Source: Lucinisca nassula (Eukaryota > Mollusca > Bivalvia > Lucinida > Lucinidae). Taken from it: a DNA stretch of 64,000 nucleotides. Of the stretch, positions 11,040-21,280 are shown one piece after another (the first letter of the stretch is position 1; the number at the start of each line of letters is the position of its first letter). Made by a program: the position numbers and the translations under genes. Below the pieces are notes generated by a model. The model made no database searches, was not told where the DNA came from, and worked only from the letters and a program-made list of their open reading frames with translations. The DNA is taken from assembly GCA_963580285.1 (NCBI GenBank), contig OY757026.1, forward strand, positions 80,951,817 through 81,015,816, given 5' to 3'.

Positions 11040-12510
11040 CATGTGGACTCAGTATATGAAACATTAGGCCTTTTATGAAGTAGAGGGGGTGGGGCATGGT
11101 CCCAATGGAGCCCTGGTTGGTATCACTAAATGTGTCTTATCACAAAGAACAAGAATATATATGGTTTAGCAGTGGGGATCTGAATGGCTGGAGATATAAG
11201 TGGAGGGGTTGGAGCATGCCCTGTCGTTCCCAGGAAAGCCCAAGATTGTTATCCCTAAATGTGTCTCATCATAAGGACCAAGTATATATATGGTTTAGGG
11301 GTGGGAATCTGAATGGTTTCCAAGATATTCTTTCATGAAGTGGAAAGGAGAAGACTGGCCCCTGCGGACACACCTACAGTAGGTGTGCTAATAATAAGGA
11401 ACAAGAACATATATGAATATGGGGTGGGGATTTAATGGTTTCTGAAATATATGACCTTTTATGAAGTGGAAGGGCGGGGCACATTGCCTCAGCACAAAGA
11501 GACCCCCAAGTTGGTGTGACTGAATGAGTCTTATCATAAGGAACAAGAATATATATGGTTTAGGGATGGAGATCTGAACTATTTCTGAGATATGTGGCTT
11601 TTAATGAAGTCAAGCGGTGGAGCAAGGCCCGGGCATGCCCCGGGGACTCACAAGCTGGTGTCAATGAATGTGCCTTATCATAAGGAAGATGAATATATAT
11701 GGTTTAGGGGTGGGGCTCTGAACAGTTTCTGAGATATAAGGCCTTTTGTGAAGTGCAGGGGAGGGGCAAGGCCCAGGGAGACCCCCAGGTTGGTGTCAAT
11801 GAAAGCGTCTTATCATAAGGTACAAGAATATATATGGTTTAGGGGTGGGGATCTGTAAGGTTTCCGAGATATTGTGATATTATGAAATGGATGGGGTGGG
11901 GCATGGCCCCAGCACATCCCTGGGGACCCCCAGGTTGGTGTCACTGAATGTGTCTCATCATAATGAACAAGAACATATATGGTTTAGGGGTGGGGATCTG
12001 AACAGTTTCTGAGATATATGGCCTTTTGTGAAGTGAAGGGGTGGGGCATGGCTCCGGCGCACCCCGGAAGACCCCCAATTTGGGGTCAATGAATGCGTCT
12101 TATCATAAGGAGCAAGAATATATATGGTTTAGGGGTGGGGATCTGTAAGGTTTCCGAGATATTGGGCCTTTTATGAAATGGAGGGGCGGGACATGGCCCC
12201 GGCGCATCCCGGGGGACCCCCAGTTTGATGTCACTAAATGCGTCTTATCATAAGGAACAAGAGTATATAGGGTTCAGGGGTGGGGATCTGAATGGTTTCC
12301 GAGATATTGGGCCTTTAATGAAGTGGAGGGGGTGGGGCATGGCCTCGGCACATCCCGGAGGACCACCAGGTTGGTGTCACTGAATGCGTCTTATCAATAG
12401 GAACAAGAATATATATGGTTTAGGGGTGGGGATCTGTAAGGTTTCTGAGATATAAGTCATTTTATGAAGTACTGGGGGCGGGGCATGGCCCCGGCACAAC
12501 CTACTGGACC
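11040..12510 (+). repeat. ~145-bp tandem repeats inside the Helitron-like element
   Basis: Ten units, each with 'caagaatatatatggtttag' then 'gggtggggatctgaa' and 'cccccaggttggtgtcactg'. 'atatatatggtttag' recurs at about 115-147 bp spacing from 11151 to 12404. Reading frames crossing it are not conserved. Confidence 0.85.
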
Positions 12511-12539
12511 CCCAGGTTGACATAACAGCATATGGCTGA

Positions 12540-13035
12540 GAGAAGTTTACTAAAGGAACATTTCTATGAAAGTTTTGTCAAAATATCTGCAATGGCTTTG
12601 TAGTTAATGCCATTTTTCAATTTTCCCCATTATAAGTCTATGGAAAATCTAAGTTGCCGTAGCAACCAAACTAAAGAGCCGAATTTCATAAAAAAACACA
12701 AAACCTGTAAAGGCAAATATGGTGAATATTTCCATAAACTTTCAGCCTCATAGAGCATACGGTTTCTGAGGAGATGATTTTTTAAGTATTTTTTTTTTTC
12801 TATTTTTTCATTTTGGTTTCCATGGCAACCAATACAAATGAGCAGTAGGCCTAAAATCATATGGCAGATAGTAGATTGCCTAAGGAATATTTCTATGAAA
12901 GTTTTGTCAAAATATCTGCAGTGGCTTGGCAGTAAATGCCATTTTTCAATTTTCCCCATTATAAGTCTATGGGAGCTCTAAGTTGCTATAGCAACCAAAC
13001 TAATGTGTCAATTTTCATAAAAAACACAAACTTTC
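12540..13035. repeat. Two ~300-bp related units
   Basis: 12540-12670 and 12870-13010 share 'tttctatgaaagttttgtca', 'aatgccatttttcaattttc' and 'ccattataagtctatgg'. The minus frame across here is repeat-derived. Confidence 0.65.
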
Positions 13036-13126
13036 AACCCCCCAGCCCAAGGATGCTACAGATAAAATTTGGGCTGAATCGATCCAGTGGCTTCAGAGAA
13101 GAAGATGTTTGAAAGTGTTGACGTCA

Positions 13127-13160
13127 GACGACGACGACAACGACGACGACGACGACGACG
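13127..13160. repeat. (ACG)n microsatellite
   Basis: About eleven CGA/ACG triplets just inside the 3' end of the Helitron-like element. They give an Arg-rich spurious frame. Confidence 0.8.
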
Positions 13161-13709
13161 CCGGACAACTGCCTATCCTATAAGCTCCCCCGGAGCCTTC
13201 GGCTCTGGTGAGCTAATAAACCGCCACAGAAGAACCGCCTTGGAACGGTCAGTGGAAAGAATTCCGCTGGGGGCTTAAATGGATTTTACATGGCCATAAT
13301 CCTCGACCTTACCTCTATCGCGGTATACATTAATTTAGTTTAGTCCGCATGAAGGCTTCCTAACTCAGCAGTGTAACATCTCCGAGAACATACAAATAAA
13401 AAAACTACAGAGATGAAACAAGGTTGAGGACTCGACAGCATACAACAACAGAATTGCTGGAGCAAATGAAAACCAACAGTTAGACTCCGAGGGGCCCGAC
13501 CAAAGACGGAGCATCAGGCGCCAACCAACATAAAGAATATTAAAATAAAATAAAATTCCATTTATGTTTTTACGCCGGAACCGTCATATAATCTTAGGCC
13601 CGACCCACCGATGTGCAATCAAAGAGGGAAGCAAAGTTGCCAACCATGATTGGGTTAACCACCATGCATGCAGTCTGTTTAATAACATTTATGTCGTACC
13701 CAATCTTAA

Positions 13710-13880
13710 AGCTGTCTTCCTATCACATCACATTTTTGCCAAAAATGAAGACCCCTTCTGCAGCATCTGACCTGTGCCGTGAACATTTTTGATTTGCAAA
13801 TAACCTTGTTTATAGTTGGTTCTGATCAAATACGTAAAAACACAGAAAGCTCTTGCAATTAAGAAAAGTATATACAAAGT
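13710..13880. repeat. Right 171-bp direct repeat
   Basis: Partner of 10526-10696, ending at the shared 'tatatacaaagt'. Confidence 0.8.
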
Positions 13881-14076
13881 CTGCTATTGTTGTGCTGTTC
13901 ACCTAAAACTTCGCTTTGGTTTCAGAAGAGCTTCAAACTTGTAACTAGTAGAATCACTATAGATTGACTAAATGATCAATTAGTCCATGGCGGAGTCAAA
14001 GAGCATATTCCAAATAGTGGACTGACTAGTTTGTGACAATACCAGGTCATTACGGTTACCGTACTGACCATCAGAG

Positions 14077-14187
14077 TAAAAGAGTGTCTTTCACTCGTTG
14101 TCATTTCATATAAAATTAAACACACGAGCCTTCGGAGAGTTTCATAATTTTCATATGAAATTGCCACGAGTGTAGGAATCTGTTTAT
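14077..14187. mobile_element. Foldback MITE, TTTCATATGAAA type
   Basis: 'actcgttgtcatttcatata' pairs with 'catatgaaattgccacgagt' around a 'gagccttcggagag' loop. A second, better-preserved copy is at 40776-40872. Confidence 0.65.
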
Positions 14188-14209
14188 CATATAAAGATTT
14201 TAAATAGGA

Positions 14210-14897
14210 ACTGTTTTGTACGGAACCCGGGAAAGGAAATAATTTTTTTTAATATGTTGTGCGAACAAGATATTAAGTTGGGCGAACAAGATATTATCTT
14301 GTGCGCACAAGATAATATGTTGTGCGGACAAGATATTATCTTGTGCGGACAACATAATTTATGTTGTGCGGAGAACATATTATCTTGTGCGGACAAGATA
14401 ATATCATGTTTGCACAACTTAATATCTTGTGCGGACAAGATATTATCTTGTTCGCACAACATATTATCTTGTTTGCACAACATAGATCTTGGGAAGTTGT
14501 GCGAACAAGATATTATCTTGTTCGCACAACATATTATCTTGTGCGGACAAGATATTAGGTTGTGCGAACAAGATAATATCTTGTGCGGACAAGATATTAT
14601 CTTTTTTTGCGCACAAGATATTATTTTGTCCGCACAAGATCTATGTTGTGCGGACAAGATATAATCTTGTGCGGACAAGATAATATCTTGTTCGCACAAC
14701 TTAATATCTTGTGCACACAAGATAATATGTTGTGCGAACAAGATAATATCTTGTCCGCACAAGATAATATCTTGTCCGCACAAGATAATATGTTGTCCGA
14801 ACAAGATAATATCTTGTCCGCTCAAGATATTATCTTGTTCGCACAACATAATATAAATAAAAAATCATGTCCCTTCCCGGGTCCCGTAGTTTTGGCC
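14210..14897. mobile_element. Foldback element built of a 21-bp quasi-palindrome
   Basis: The outer arms 'acggaacccgggaaaggaaa' (from 14220) and 'cccttcccgggtcccgt' (ends 14887) are inverted repeats. Between them lie about 28 tandem 21-bp units, most of the form TGTGCGGACAAGATATTATCT. Each unit reads almost the same on both strands. Because 21 is divisible by three, long frames open on both strands with a seven-residue period such as 'CGQDIIL'. These are not evidence of a protein. Confidence 0.8.
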
Positions 14898-15221
14898 GAT
14901 GAAGTTCAAAAGACCCTCGCAGCAGAAAACAGGGTTGTAACGTTACGTTATGACGTTACGCGCCTGGAATGATTTGTAATTATACATGCGCTTATAGAAC
15001 GTGAATTCTTTATTTAACAAGGTCAACCCAAATGGTTTATTCAATCGTCCGTGGGGCCCTCAACAACAGCACATATCAACACAAAATATACTAATGATAC
15101 GAATAGCAAAGTAAAAAAGAGAGAATTGAGCAGAAGTGTTAAGAGACAAGGGGTTAACATTGAACTGCAATCTTGCAGAAATTTGTATACGACAAGCTAA
15201 CGACATAGTAAACGACGACAA

Positions 15222-15288
<67 letters not shown>

Positions 15289-15346
15289 ATTTACATTAGT
15301 AATTATATTGAAGTTAGGTATATAACAAACAAGACAGGCCTTTTTT
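14898..15346. other. No gene; (GA)n microsatellite
   Basis: 15222-15286 is an uninterrupted AG dinucleotide run of about 32 repeats, giving a spurious Glu-Arg frame. The rest shows nothing recognisable. Confidence 0.7.
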
Positions 15347-15453
15347 TTGTTTGTTTGATTTGAGGTTTAACGTCCCCCGTCAACATTATAATGGTCATTT
15401 TGGAAACGTTGCTTCCAATTTTGTGGGACTTTTACCCGACATTGAGATGAAAT
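15347..15453 (-). mobile_element. SINE-A, 3' fragment
   Basis: Reverse of the tail: 'gaggtttaacgtcccccgtc' through 'cccgacattgagatgaaatg'. The head is lost by 5' truncation. Confidence 0.75.
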
Positions 15454-15545
15454 GAACAAGACAGGCCTACATGCCTAATAAAAACGTATACCAGTCTCTT
15501 GGATAATTCAGCAGACGCCAATTTTTATATATATTTTTTTACTCC

Positions 15546-15589
15546 AGAAAACAAGATTTGACACCATGGGATGTCAAATCCTGTTTTCT
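15546..15589. repeat. 44-bp inverted repeat
   Basis: Arms of 18 bp, 'agaaaacaagatttgaca' and its complement with one mismatch, with an 8-nt loop containing 'ccatggga'. Confidence 0.75.
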
Positions 15590-15890
15590 AGGGAAAAAAA
15601 GTTCAAAATATCGTTTGCTGAGAAAAAATACCCAGTATGCAGAGCGATAAAGGACTTGGCGACATGGCAATGCATGCACGTTTACATAATGTTGATGACA
15701 TATCCATTAAACACATGATAAAGTGTTTTATAAAAATAAAAGCACATTTGTACAAATCATTAATTCTGTTAACTGATGTCGAAATCAGCAGTATTTTGCT
15801 TACCAGCAGTTTGCGAAATATAACGAGATTAACAGAACATTTTAATAAAGTTTCGATTTTTTTGTAGTTTTCAGTACATTGAAGTTTCAC

Positions 15891-16236
15891 CGGCCCCGAT
15901 AGCTCAGTTGGTAGAGTGTCCGCTCCGGGGAACGGGAGGTCACGGGTTCGATCCCAGGCCGCGACATACCAAAGTCGTTAAAAATGGTACTAGTTGCTCC
16001 TCGCTTGGCACTCAGATTTACGAGGTAGAGCTAGGACTGGTCGACCCAGTGTCAGGATAATGTGACTGGGTGTGGTATCATGTAATGTGTCTGGGACATG
16101 ATACTTCAGTGAGGCAGAACTATAAAAGTGAGTATTGAGCACCCTGTCGCAACCAGACACCGTCGTGATATGACTGAAAAATTGTTGAAAGCGACGTTAA
16201 ACCCGAATTCACACACACACGCACATACACACACAC
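15891..16236 (+). mobile_element. SINE-B, tRNA-headed, full length
   Basis: Head 'ccggccccgatagctcagtt' with A box TAGCTCAGTTGG and B box GGGTTCGATCCC. The body contains 'gtcgttaaaaatggtactag', the tail 'gcgacgttaaacccgaattc', then CA repeats. It looks tRNA-like but has no separate acceptor end, so it is not a tRNA gene. Confidence 0.9.
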
Positions 16237-16256
16237 ATTGAAGTTTCATCACGAAA

Positions 16257-16540
16257 ACACACCTATATAATTTTGACCTCCTTGAACCCCACTTTTGTAT
16301 AGTAAAACTGGGGTTTTCAGGGGGTATACCTTATTTTTTCTTATTTCTGCTCTAAAATATAGATTGTGGGCACTCGTTAGAACCGCCTCGATGAGGCGGT
16401 TCTAACGAATGCCCACGATCTATATTTTGAGCAGGAAAGAGAAAAATATCACAATTTTTCATCTTAAAATTTTCATTTTTTTTTTTTTTTTTTTGGCGAT
16501 AAAGGTGGCAATGTATTTGTATAGGCGTGTTTGCGTAATG
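16257..16540. mobile_element. Core-palindrome MITE, type A, full length
   Basis: Ends 'catcacgaaaacacacctat' and 'ataggcgtgtttgcgtaatg'. Hairpin 'accccacttttgtatagtaa' and core 'agaaccgcctcgatgaggcg' both present. It lies directly after the SINE-B tail. Confidence 0.85.
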
Positions 16541-16555
16541 TAGCCGCTACTAGCA

Positions 16556-16724
16556 TGTAAACACGCCTAAATAATTTTGACTCCCTTGAACCCCACTTCT
16601 ATATAGTAAAACTGGGGTTTACAAAAGTAAACCTAATTAAAAATATTACATTTTTTCATCTTACAATGTTTTTTATTTCGATGGTAAAATTTACAATGTA
16701 TTTGTAGCGGCGTGTTTTTGTAAT
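16556..16724. mobile_element. Core-less short derivative of the type-A MITE
   Basis: 'taaacacgcctaaataattt' to 'gcggcgtgtttttgtaat' are type-A termini. The hairpin is present but the whole central palindrome is deleted. Shows the ends can persist without the core. Confidence 0.7.
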
Positions 16725-16909
16725 TGTTCGAAAGCACATTCACAAAAATGACAGAAAAACCGAAAGATTTTTGCATTACATTCCCCCCCCCCACACACAC
16801 ACACACACACACCATGTATATTTTCCTCTCATCGCTTCCCTCTGATATATCTGATATAGCAGAAGCGCTATTTATAAAATACTAAACAGAGACATCAGTG
16901 CATATCTGA

Positions 16910-17210
16910 GCCGGCCTCGGTAGCTCAGTCAGATGCGCGTCTGACTGGTGATCAGGAGGACGCGGGTTCGATACCTGCCAAAGTCGGCAACATTCTTTCG
17001 TGGAGATTGATCATGAAATATTTCTTACGGACATTCTCTCCCTTCCGCAGATTCAAGACGACCAGTTGTCAGTTTCTGCCTAAAGAATGTGCACTGTACT
17101 GGTTAACCGCTTACGTATAAGCCTGCCAAGGAAAAGTGTGCATAGGTAAACTGACCGGCTCAAAAATGACCTAAAATAGTGTTGACTTGTCCGTTACAAA
17201 CAAACAATTT
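16910..17210 (+). mobile_element. SINE-C, tRNA-headed, full length
   Basis: Head 'ccggcctcggtagctcagtc' (A box) and 'cgcgggttcgatacc' (B box), body 'cttccgcagattcaagacga', tail 'gtgttgacttgtccgttaca' plus CAAA. Same family as 58685-58995. Confidence 0.85.
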
Positions 17211-17214
17211 GTCT

Positions 17215-17522
17215 GTGTGAATTCGGGTTTAACGTCGCTTTCAACAATTTTTCAGTCATATCACGACGGTGTCTGGTTGCGACAGGGAGCTCAATGCTAA
17301 CTTTTATAGTGCTGCCTCACTAAAGTATCATGTCCCAGACACATTACATGATACCACACCCAGTCACATTATCCTGACACTGGGTCGACTAGTCCTAACT
17401 CTACCCCGTAAATCCAAGTGCCAAGCGAGGAGCAGCTAGTACCATTTTTGACGACTTTGGTATGTCGCGCCCCGGGATCGAACCCGTGACCTCCCGTTCC
17501 CCGGAGCGGACACTCTACCAAG
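17215..17522 (-). mobile_element. SINE-B, head truncated
   Basis: Minus-strand copy ending 'gcgacgttaaacccgaattc'. The tRNA head begins within 'gtagagtgtccgctccgggg', so the A box is missing. Abuts the LINE fragment at 17523. Confidence 0.8.
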
Positions 17523-17840
17523 TCATTACTTGTCTCTGTGCTAGGTATCTAGGACAGTGAAAAAAGAAGTGGCAGGGGTCTTCGATTTCACCACATGAAC
17601 AAAACTTATTGTGTATTATGTTTTTTTCGAAATAGGACAAAATTGAGACTGCTACAGTTTGTTCTAATTCTTGTGTGTAGTATTTGGCCCCTACGAGTTC
17701 CGTGTGAATAGTATTTAGGAATGATTTTCAGTTCTGAAATTGATCTTTTAAAACTTGTCACTGATTGGGAGGAATGGACAGAGGCGTCAAGAGAATTCCA
17801 ATCACGTATTACTGACGGTAAAAAGGAATTACAGTCCAAC
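17523..17840 (-). pseudogene. LINE ORF2 C-terminus, frameshifted
   Basis: The minus frame from 17839 reads 'FLPSVIRDWNSLD' then 'GQILHTRIRTNCSSLNFVLF', which matches the typical C-terminal region of CR1/Jockey-like LINE proteins. A frameshift near 17615 separates it from 'FCSCGEIEDPCHFFFHCP', the CCHC-like zinc knuckle that follows in such proteins. A dead fragment. Host gene unlikely. Confidence 0.7.
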
Positions 17841-18015
17841 CTGTATTAAGCAAGCACCAATGGGATAATCAAAAAATGCTTGCTTAAGACAGGTGCTTGC
17901 TTAACACAGGTGAATTCTAATGCATTTTCCTTTTTCGGGAACTGAATGCCTGCTTGCTTAAGACAGGTTGCTTGCTTAATAGAGGCGGCCACTAAGACAG
18001 GTTTGACTGTATAAT
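17841..18015. repeat. Internally repeated GCTTGCTTAAGACAGG sequence
   Basis: 'tgcttgcttaagacaggtgc' and variants occur four times, with flanks 'ccaacctgtattaagc' and 'ctaagacaggtttgactgta' as imperfect inverted ends. Probably a small MITE. Confidence 0.5.
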
Positions 18016-18142
18016 GTTTTTGTGTAAGCGTGTTTTCGTAATGTTAGTATTTTATAGGGACATAAATCGAGCTCGAACCAGCCTTAGTAAACGACCCATT
18101 GGCGTCCGTGCCATTTAAGTTCTAATGTATGTATGCATGTTT

Positions 18143-18287
18143 GACTGAGTGTTTGCGTTCTGCAGCTCACCAACAGCCAAGGTCACATGGAGATGGGATC
18201 TCGGTTTCAAGACTCATCCGAAAGTCTGGGGAAGCCCGGAATCGATCCTACGACCCTTGGATTACAAGGCGAGTAGCACGGAGGGTC

Positions 18288-18290
<3 letters not shown>
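18143..18290 (-). mobile_element. SINE-D
   Basis: Minus-oriented 'cctccgtgctactcgccttg' head and body 'cagactttcggatgag' complement. The tail is degraded. Family reference copy at 19371-19548. Confidence 0.75.
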
Positions 18291-18320
<30 letters not shown>

Positions 18321-18381
18321 TGTATGTATGTATGTATGTATGTATGTATGTATGTATGTATGTATGTATGTATGTATGTAT
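18291..18381. repeat. (GTAT)n microsatellite
   Basis: About 22 uninterrupted TATG/GTAT units. All reading frames give Met-Tyr-Val-Cys repeats and are spurious. Confidence 0.95.
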
Positions 18382-18786
18382 GCAATTTACACCCACGCAT
18401 ATTTGGTATCAAATTAGCGGTTCACTGTATGATATATGATGATGTCAATGTTTTCATATGATTTGCGAGAAAACGTGAATTTCAAAAGTGATCCATGAAG
18501 TTAGAGACAATGCTATAAATCGCGAATGTGAAAAAAGAGACAGTAGCCAGGAAATTATGGGATATCTTTGCCTCTCCTGTAACTATGTGTAACCACCCTT
18601 CGACGTATACTGCCAAATGACGTCATCAGATCAATCTAAGTCTCCTTTTTGGGGCAATAATACGACAAAGAATTGGTCTTTATAAGTCCCCTTCCTAGTA
18701 AATCACCATTTCTTTTCTGCAAACAGATGTTACTATGATAAGGAACATCAGTTACAAAATAATTTGAGATCAGCCTGCACATCCAT

Positions 18787-19127
18787 ATACAGTAGATCTT
18801 CGATGGCTCGTTTACCATGGCTAAGTCGAACCCGTTCTTGAGTCCCTATGGGATTTCACTACATAAGAAATAGGGAGGGTAAAATTTAGGATATTTTCGT
18901 CTTATCTTGCAAATGTATACTGTGTGTACTCATTAGAATCGCCTCGATGAGGCGATTCTAATGAGTACGCACAGCATACATTTTCATTACAGAACACCGT
19001 AGGATGTCCTTAATTATGTCGTTATGCCTCCTGGCAGTAGCCCGCAGTGGCTCGAACTTCCCGTGTCTCGACAGATTTTCGTGGTCCCAAGGGTGTTCGA
19101 GGCATTGAAGTTTGACTGTAGTCTAAC
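18787..19127. mobile_element. MITE with GGCTCGAAC ends and the shared core
   Basis: Left end 'acagtagatcttcgatggct', right end 'gaggcattgaagtttgactgt' are inverted. The centre carries 'actcattagaatcgcctcga' and its complement, a version of the same palindrome found in the CACGCC-ended MITEs. Second copy at 22615-22962. Confidence 0.7.
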
Positions 19128-19182
19128 CAGAGACTTCTCTTGGTGCATGAAGGAGCAATGGGCCCTTAGCTATCCTTAGAGC

Positions 19183-19245
19183 GCACAGTGAAGACTCTGA
19201 TCAGACTGCGTGGATGCGCAGGCTGATCTAAGTCTTTCTTGGGCG
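19183..19245. repeat. CTGATCAG hairpin repeat
   Basis: 'gaagactctgatcagactgc' pairs with 'gcaggctgatctaagtcttt'. Nearly the same stem as at 8779-8836 and 10050-10080. Confidence 0.6.
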
Positions 19246-19370
19246 CAGATGTCTTCTGGTAGGTTTTGTCATGCGCTGGCTCATTTGATACAAGATATGC
19301 GTATGCGCAAACTATGGATCTCTATACAGAGTTGTCTAACATTATGTACACTAACTAAACCAACCAGTTA

Positions 19371-19548
19371 GAAGCCTCCGTGGTGTAGTGGTTACGCTAC
19401 TCGCCTTGTACCCCAGGGGTCGGAGGATCGATTTCGGGCTTCTCCAAACTTTCGAATGAGTCTTTAAACCGAGGTCCGTCTCCGTATGATCTTTGCTATT
19501 AGTGGGACCTTAAACTCAAACACTCACTAACTCCTGCCTGCACAAACC
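19371..19548 (+). mobile_element. SINE-D, full length
   Basis: tRNA-like head 'gcctccgtggtgtagtggtt' with B-box-like 'ggaggatcgatttc', body 'tccaaactttcgaatgagtc', tail 'gggaccttaaactcaaacac' then CTCA repeats. Confidence 0.8.
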
Positions 19549-19944
19549 AGCGTGCAAACGCCAGACCGATGGCGATATGAATCACTATAAGCCAGACATT
19601 CGCACGAACGTTGGTCCGGCATTAAGTGTTGGGATGGTTTATGCCTAGACATACAAAAACAATATATACTAATACCAGCCACAGGTGAGATTTCTTAGGA
19701 AGAGCATTTTATGGTCTTACATATGTTACTTGAACTTATGTTAAGACCCTTTTTGCTCAACCTATCTATGCTAATTTAAAACGAATACTATCATCAAAGT
19801 AGGACTTAAGTTTATTGCAAAGATAAGACAAAATCTTGGAAATCGAAATATTCATTAATTTCAAAGAACGAATTAAGATGAAAGAGCAGTTGCAGTGGGT
19901 TGATTTCCCTCATGATCAAGTCTTTATACATCCATTTAACGAGC

Positions 19945-20113
19945 CTCCGTGACCTGGTGGGTACGAGCGCTGTCTTTTAAATTATATCGTCTCTTGCCGC
20001 TGTGGGTTGGAGTCTCGCTCAGGTCACATGTGAGACGCCATGTTCTGAAACTGTAGGTCAGATAGGCGTGCTACTCGGTCAGTGTTTTTCTCCAGGTACT
20101 CCGTCCGAGTAAC
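19945..20113 (+). mobile_element. SINE-E variant, interrupted at its 3' side
   Basis: Head 'gcctccgtgacctggtgggt', body 'gtctcgctcaggtcacatgt', ending 'tactccgtccgagtaac', where a SINE-A has inserted. The sequence resumes at 20437. Confidence 0.7.
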
Positions 20114-20423
20114 TTTTGTGTGTTTGTTTGTTTGATTTGAGGTTTAACGTCCCCATCAACATTGTAAAGGTCATTTTGGAGACGCTGCTTCCAATTTTGT
20201 GGGACCTTTACCCGACATTAAGATGAAATGACATCTCAAGCCCTATCGCCAAATGAAACCAATATGGTTTATTAGCATGGACGGTCCGCCTCGCACCGCG
20301 GTTCCTGGAAGGCTTTGATCCTCTAAGTGGTTTACCAGTACTAGTGTGCGGGCCGGATTCAGCTCTGCATGGAAGCATCATGCAGCCCATACATTTCTTC
20401 AAGCCCCTATGGGCAGGGGCCGA
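20114..20423 (-). mobile_element. SINE-A with perfect 13-bp target duplication
   Basis: Inserted into SINE-E. CCGTCCGAGTAAC occurs at 20101-20113 and 20424-20436. Full-length minus copy, from 'tttgaggtttaacgtcccca' to 'ctatgggcaggggccga'. Confidence 0.9.
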
Positions 20424-20449
20424 CCGTCCGAGTAACGGTCGATCCAATT

Positions 20450-20930
20450 GAAGTAAAATAATATTTTAACTTCCTATATGAGCTCTTAGACACAAGAGAT
20501 ATTGTGCTATGCATACATTAAACACCCCCATTGTATACTGGTGGACTCTTCTTTTTCTATACGTTGGACAAGTCAATTTATCACATAAGGGGTGGTGGAC
20601 CTTTTTTCGTTGTTTTTAACGGAAAATTCTGATAGCAAATAGTGCAGGCCCTGATCTGATCTCTTAAGTGGTTTTCCCGCCTGTGTTGATCACCTGAGCA
20701 ATTTTTGTTGACCAAATCAGGAATTCCCAACTGCAGCGCCAGTAGTTTGATAGAATTTGATGGACACGTTTGTACGGTTTCCTTATTTCCGAAGTAATGG
20801 CTGAGATGAACATTGGTGAGGCAATTGTAATCGACTAACTACACTAGTAGGTCGATTGTCCCTCAGACTATACTGGGAAAAGGGTCCCGAACTTTTCCTT
20901 TTTTTAACTTTCTAACTCTCAATTCCTAGT
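20450..20930. other. No gene recognised
   Basis: Contains a CTGATCAG-type half motif near 20650 ('ccctgatctgatctcttaag'). Otherwise nothing I can support. Confidence 0.4.
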
Positions 20931-20944
20931 TCTTTAAACGACCA

Positions 20945-21180
20945 CGGGCCTCCGTGGCCTAGTGGTTAAGAACGCTGACTCTTGATCATTAGGTCTCTCA
21001 CCGCTGTGGTTCGAGCCTCGCTCGGGTCATATGTGAGAAGCCTAGTTCTGCAACGGAAGGTCAGGTGATTTTTCTCCGGGTACTCCGGTTTTCGACCACC
21101 TCGGATTAATCGGTTCGATATGAGTGAAATAATCTTGAAAGGGCCGTAAAACAAAAACAAAAACAAAAAAAAAAAAACAA
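20945..21180 (+). mobile_element. SINE-E, full length, perfect 14-bp target duplication
   Basis: TCTTTAAACGACCA occurs at 20931-20944 and 21181-21194. The head is 'gggcctccgtggcctagtgg', with B-box-like 'ggttcgagcctcgc'. The 3' end is 'gggccgtaaaacaaaaacaa' followed by an A-rich tail. Confidence 0.92.
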
Positions 21181-21280
21181 TCTTTAAACGACCAGTAGAG
21201 AATTTTCTTGATCATCCAACTTTATGCGGCGTCTGATCTGGCTCTGCATTATTTGCCTAACCCAGCTCATGAATCCAGCG

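Larger units (their letters stand above)
10917..13216 (+). mobile_element. Non-autonomous Helitron-like element (2,300 bp)
   Basis: The borders are fixed by an empty site: the related copy at 35588-35599 reads GGTTTA|TTTATG, exactly the joined flanks here. The element runs from 'caagaggcccatgggcc' to 'ggtgagctaa', inserted between A and T without duplication. The 3' end has a hairpin (GAGCC ttc GGCTC) followed by CTAA, the CTRR signature of Helitrons. The 5' end CA rather than TC is atypical. No Rep/helicase coding. Internal tandem repeats at 11040-12510. Confidence 0.75.
10697..13709 (-). mobile_element. Retroelement remnant, interrupted by a Helitron-like insertion
   Basis: Reading on the minus strand from 13709: a C-terminal coding scrap 'KIGYDINVIKQTACMVVNP' (about 13655-13709, plus downstream codons), then an untranslated region, then a 3' section encoding the spurious 'LDDHLAILWESNCPYG' frame. 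The same order occurs in the insert at 34893-35820, so both are one family. I recognise the coding scrap as a tail found in multicopy molluscan retroelement ORFs, but cannot name its class. Both copies are 5' truncated. Confidence 0.55.

Noticed and set aside
10526..13880. Complete LTR retrotransposon
   Set aside because: Direct repeats exist, but no TG..CA ends, primer-binding site, polypurine tract, gag or protease could be seen.
14187..14849. 220-codon minus frame and 129-136-codon plus frames
   Set aside because: They are read through the 21-bp palindromic array. The unit is a multiple of three, so both strands stay open without coding.
14254..14850. CRISPR-like array
   Set aside because: Units are contiguous without spacers, quasi-palindromic, and in a eukaryotic setting.
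15891..15966. Genuine tRNA gene
   Set aside because: A and B boxes are present, but the sequence continues into a conserved SINE body and tail, and the same head recurs in five SINE copies.
20208..20447. Recurrent small ORFs with 'RGADSHRF..WAGLDPLSGLPVLVCG'
   Set aside because: These are frames through SINE-A copies (also 27451, 28343, 42560, 43676, 57995).
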